Source: an uncultured Collinsella sp.
GTDB lineage: Bacteria; Actinomycetota; Coriobacteriia; Coriobacteriales; Coriobacteriaceae
Direction of reading: 5' to 3'
Length of the DNA: 8,299 nt
NCBI GenBank assembly: GCA_902490445.1
Contig: CABUDZ010000087.1
Location: 1 to 8,299 of the forward strand
The position numbers and the translations under genes were made by a program. This document shows positions 6,241-8,299 of this stretch, in pieces. Numbering within the stretch: the first letter of the stretch is position 1; every line of letters begins with the position of its first letter. The notes beneath the pieces are model-generated. The model had not been told where the DNA came from. It saw only the letters and a program-made list of their open reading frames with translations, and made no database searches.

Positions 6241-6279
6241 AAAATGATCTATTTTTTTCCGTCCCCTTCGGATCATTTT
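6241..6279 (-). repeat. Palindrome with GGGGAC core spanning the pncB stop codon
   Basis: AAAATGATC (6241-6249) and its exact complement GATCATTTT (6271-6279) form a 9-bp stem. The 21-nt loop reads CGAAGGGGACGGAAAAAAA then TA on the minus strand. The pncB stop TGA (6273-6275) and its last Lys codon AAA lie within the arm. It may end pncB transcription weakly, but the T-tract after the stem is poor. The core and the stop-codon overlap resemble the other repeats here, although the arm sequence is different. Confidence 0.6.
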
Positions 6280-7778
6280 GCCCAGGGGAAGGCGGATGCC
6301 GCGGCCATGTTCTTGCGCACGAGCTCGTCGCGTACCCGAGCCAGGCCCTGCTCCATGCCCACCACGTAGGTCTGCGGGTACAGGAAGCGCTTGTAAGCGG
6401 CGTCCAGATGATCGAGCGCCCAGGCACAACGCTCGCGCGCGTCCTCGATGCTCTCGCGCGGAGCCACCGCACTGCCATTGCGCACGATCGGCACCAGCAG
6501 CTCACGATACTCAAGCTCGGACACATCGGTCACCAGCGCCGCATCGTTTACAGCCACGAGGGTGTTGCCGCGCGCGGCGCCCTCCCCCGCCAGATGGTCC
6601 TCGTCATAGATCATGTCGCAGATCGGGCCGCCAAAGCCGTCGTAATAGCGGCGCACGCGCTGCACGCCGGGGATCGTGCGCTTGTAGGGCTGCTCGGAGA
6701 GCTTCACCACCGGCGTCCACGGATCTGCCTCGCTCGCACGACGGGCGGAAAGCTTGTACACGCCGCCCAGCGCCGGCTGATCGTAGCAGGTCGCGAGCTT
6801 GGTGCCCACGCCAAAGCTGTCGATGGGCGCACCCTGGTCGAGCAGCGACTGAATCGTGTACTCGTCCAGGTCGTTGGAGACCGAGATCCCCACATAGGGC
6901 AGGCCCTCGGCGTCAAAACGGCCGCGGACATATTTGGAAAGCTTGGCAAGGTCACCCGAGTCAATGCGAATAGCCGACAGGCGCTCGCCCGCCGCCTCCA
7001 TCTCCTTGGCAACCGTAATGGCATGCTCGCAACCCTCGCGTACGTCGTAGGTGTCGATGAGCAGCGTGCAATTCTTGGGGCTCGACTTGGCAAAGGCGCG
7101 GAAGGCCTCGAGCTCGGAGTCGAAGCTCATGACCCAGCTGTGCGCATGCGTGCCAAAGACGGGAATACCGTAGCGGCGGCCGGCGAGCACATTGGACGTA
7201 GAGGAGCAGCCGGCAACGTAGCTCGCGCGCGCGACGGCCAGCCCGCCATCGGGACCCTGGGCGCGGCGCAGGCCAAACTCGGCAACGGGACGGCCGTCCG
7301 CCGCCAGCACCACGCGCGCCGTCTTGGTGGCGACAAGCGTCTGGAAGCCGACGATGTTGAGCAGCGCCGTTTCGAGCAGCTGGCACTCCAGCGCGGGACC
7401 GGTGACGCGAACCATGGGTTCGCGCGGAAAGACGAGCTCGCCCTCGGGGACGGCGTCGATGTTTACATGTGCACGAAAATCGCGCAGGTAGTCGAGGAAT
7501 GCAGGCTTGAACATCGCACCGCCGGCCGGGGCCTGGAGTGAGGCGAGGTAGTCGATATCCTCGGGCGTAAAGCGCAGGTTCTCGACCAGCTCGGGCAGCT
7601 CGGCGGTGCCGCACATGACGGCATAGGCGCTGCCAAAGGGATGGTCGCGGTAAAACGCGGTAAAACAACCCTGCTCATTGGCCTTGCCGCTCTCCCACAG
7701 GCCCTGGGCCATAGTGAGCTCGTACAGATCGGTGAGCATTGCAATGTCGGTGGGATGCGAGATGTCGGTCAAAGCCAT
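6273..7778 (-). CDS. pncB: Nicotinate phosphoribosyltransferase
   Basis: A 501-residue enzyme of the Preiss-Handler NAD salvage route. It joins nicotinate to PRPP, with ATP hydrolysis, to give nicotinate mononucleotide in the cytoplasm. Landmarks are TDLYELTMAQG (16-26) at the N-terminus, FGLRRAQGPDGG (168-179), GTHAHSWVMSF (209-219, with the functional histidine as His211 or His213), RIDSGDL (271-277), ISVSNDLDEY (298-307), FGVGTKLATCYDQPALGGVYKL split over 322-343, and a C-terminal extension to FPWAK. The length fits the long bacterial/eukaryotic-like NaPRTase class. The start at 7778 is supported by AAAGG eight bases upstream, and the TDLYELTMAQ segment follows soon after, as is usual. It lies 84 bp downstream of the membrane-protein gene on the same strand with no terminator between, so co-transcription is possible. 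Its stop codon lies in the palindrome at 6241-6279. Confidence 0.96.
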   Translation of the reverse strand: MALTDISHPTDIAMLTDLYELTMAQGLWESGKANEQGCFTAFYRDHPFGSAYAVMCGTAELPELVENLRFTPEDIDYLASLQAPAGGAMFKPAFLDYLRDFRAHVNIDAVPEGELVFPREPMVRVTGPALECQLLETALLNIVGFQTLVATKTARVVLAADGRPVAEFGLRRAQGPDGGLAVARASYVAGCSSTSNVLAGRRYGIPVFGTHAHSWVMSFDSELEAFRAFAKSSPKNCTLLIDTYDVREGCEHAITVAKEMEAAGERLSAIRIDSGDLAKLSKYVRGRFDAEGLPYVGISVSNDLDEYTIQSLLDQGAPIDSFGVGTKLATCYDQPALGGVYKLSARRASEADPWTPVVKLSEQPYKRTIPGVQRVRRYYDGFGGPICDMIYDEDHLAGEGAARGNTLVAVNDAALVTDVSELEYRELLVPIVRNGSAVAPRESIEDARERCAWALDHLDAAYKRFLYPQTYVVGMEQGLARVRDELVRKNMAAASAFPWAK

Positions 7779-7862
7779 GGGGCGACCTTTCGGATGCGTT
7801 GTGCAGAGGTTGAGGGTTGGAAAAGGGCAGAGTGTTCGGGCATGGCACCCAGCGCGAATGGG

Positions 7863-8299
7863 CTAGAGCAGGCCCATGCTGGTCAGGATCGTGTAGCCCA
7901 TAAAGATGACAAACGCGATGAGGGCAAGGACAATGATGATTTTTTGAGCCGGCGCCATGCCAGGGATCTCGTTCTCGCCCGTAGGCTCCTTGGAGGTAAC
8001 CATGCGCTGGGCAAAGGTCATCTCGTCACGGCTCGGCTTGGGCTCGACGGACTTGGAACGAGCGACCTTTTTAGGCTGAGGTTTAGGTGCGGTGGGCGCG
8101 GGCTTCGCGGCGGCGGGCTTGGGCGCGGGGGCGACGTTCGCGGCGGCCTCCTCGGCCTTCTCGCGCTCGGCACGCAGGGCGGCCAGCTCCTCACGCTCGC
8201 GGCGTGCCTCTTCCTGGGCCTCGCGACGAGCTTTCTCGGCGCGGAGCTCTTCCAACTCGGCGCGTTCCTCGGCAGACAGTGGTTGGGACTCAAGCTTGG
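7863..8299 (-). CDS. Partial gene: coiled-coil, Ala/Pro/Lys-rich protein with C-terminal membrane anchor
   Basis: The frame is open to the right edge, so the N-terminus is probably missing; 144 residues are visible. I do not recognise a family. From the N-terminal side there is a highly charged Glu/Arg/Ala helix with heptad character (SAEERAELEELRAEKARREA and on, about 60 residues), then an Ala/Pro/Lys linker (APAPKPAAAKPAPTAPKPQP), then a polar stretch (RDEMTFAQRMVTSKEPTGEN). One hydrophobic helix of about 22 residues (KIIIVLALIAFVIFMGYTIL) ends six residues before the C-terminus. This suggests a tail-anchored inner-membrane protein with its bulk in the cytoplasm. A TTG at 8255 could serve as a start, but the coiled coil continues upstream of it and I saw no binding site, so I treat the gene as truncated by the window. 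Confidence 0.7.
   Translation of the reverse strand, partial: KLESQPLSAEERAELEELRAEKARREAQEEARREREELAALRAEREKAEEAAANVAPAPKPAAAKPAPTAPKPQPKKVARSKSVEPKPSRDEMTFAQRMVTSKEPTGENEIPGMAPAQKIIIVLALIAFVIFMGYTILTSMGLL

Noticed and set aside
5020..6369. Long + strand open frame opposite proB
   Set aside because: Antisense shadow of proB with no recognisable motifs and no ribosome binding site.
6408..7541. Long + strand open frame opposite pncB
   Set aside because: Antisense shadow of pncB; the pncB frame has all family motifs.

Overview
The window looks like chromosome of a high-GC gut actinobacterium, most likely Coriobacteriia and probably Collinsella or a close relative. The grounds are strongly GC3-biased codons, the gene repertoire, and small repeats with a GGGAC core that I recall from that group. 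The genus is an inference from memory; no search was run.

Layout: (1) 1-1280 is a lower-GC block holding one single-stranded-DNA transposase-like gene of the REP-associated tyrosine transposase (RAYT, Y1_Tnp) family. Inverted copies of a short palindromic repeat flank it, and two intrinsic terminators lie inside the block. (2) 1279-1878 (-) is an HD-domain hydrolase. (3) 2050-3336 (-) is proA, gamma-glutamyl phosphate reductase. (4) 3449-4867 (+) is an S33-type proline iminopeptidase. (5) 5065-6192 (-) is proB, glutamate 5-kinase with a C-terminal PUA domain. (6) 6273-7778 (-) is pncB, nicotinate phosphoribosyltransferase. (7) 7863 to the right edge (-) is a partial gene for a coiled-coil, Ala/Pro/Lys-rich protein with a C-terminal membrane anchor.

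ProB and ProA perform the first two steps of proline synthesis from glutamate. The peptidase between them would release proline from peptide N-termini, so the block 2050-6192 looks like a proline supply neighbourhood (synthesis plus salvage), although the peptidase is on the opposite strand and splits the usual proBA pair. pncB is NAD salvage from nicotinate and has no obvious link to proline.

The most interesting signal is between the genes. One ~44-bp palindromic repeat occurs three times (1-36, 1237-1280, 2007-2050). Two copies overlap the stop codon of the gene reading into them, and all three are followed within about 10-45 bp, in the same orientation, by an intrinsic terminator. Different elements that also carry a GGGGAC core sit directly after the peptidase stop codon (4870-4917) and across the pncB stop codon (6241-6279). 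A 98-nt nested palindrome (4953-5050) separates the convergent peptidase and proB genes. Together with the RAYT gene this suggests a REP/RAYT-like system that favours gene 3' ends.
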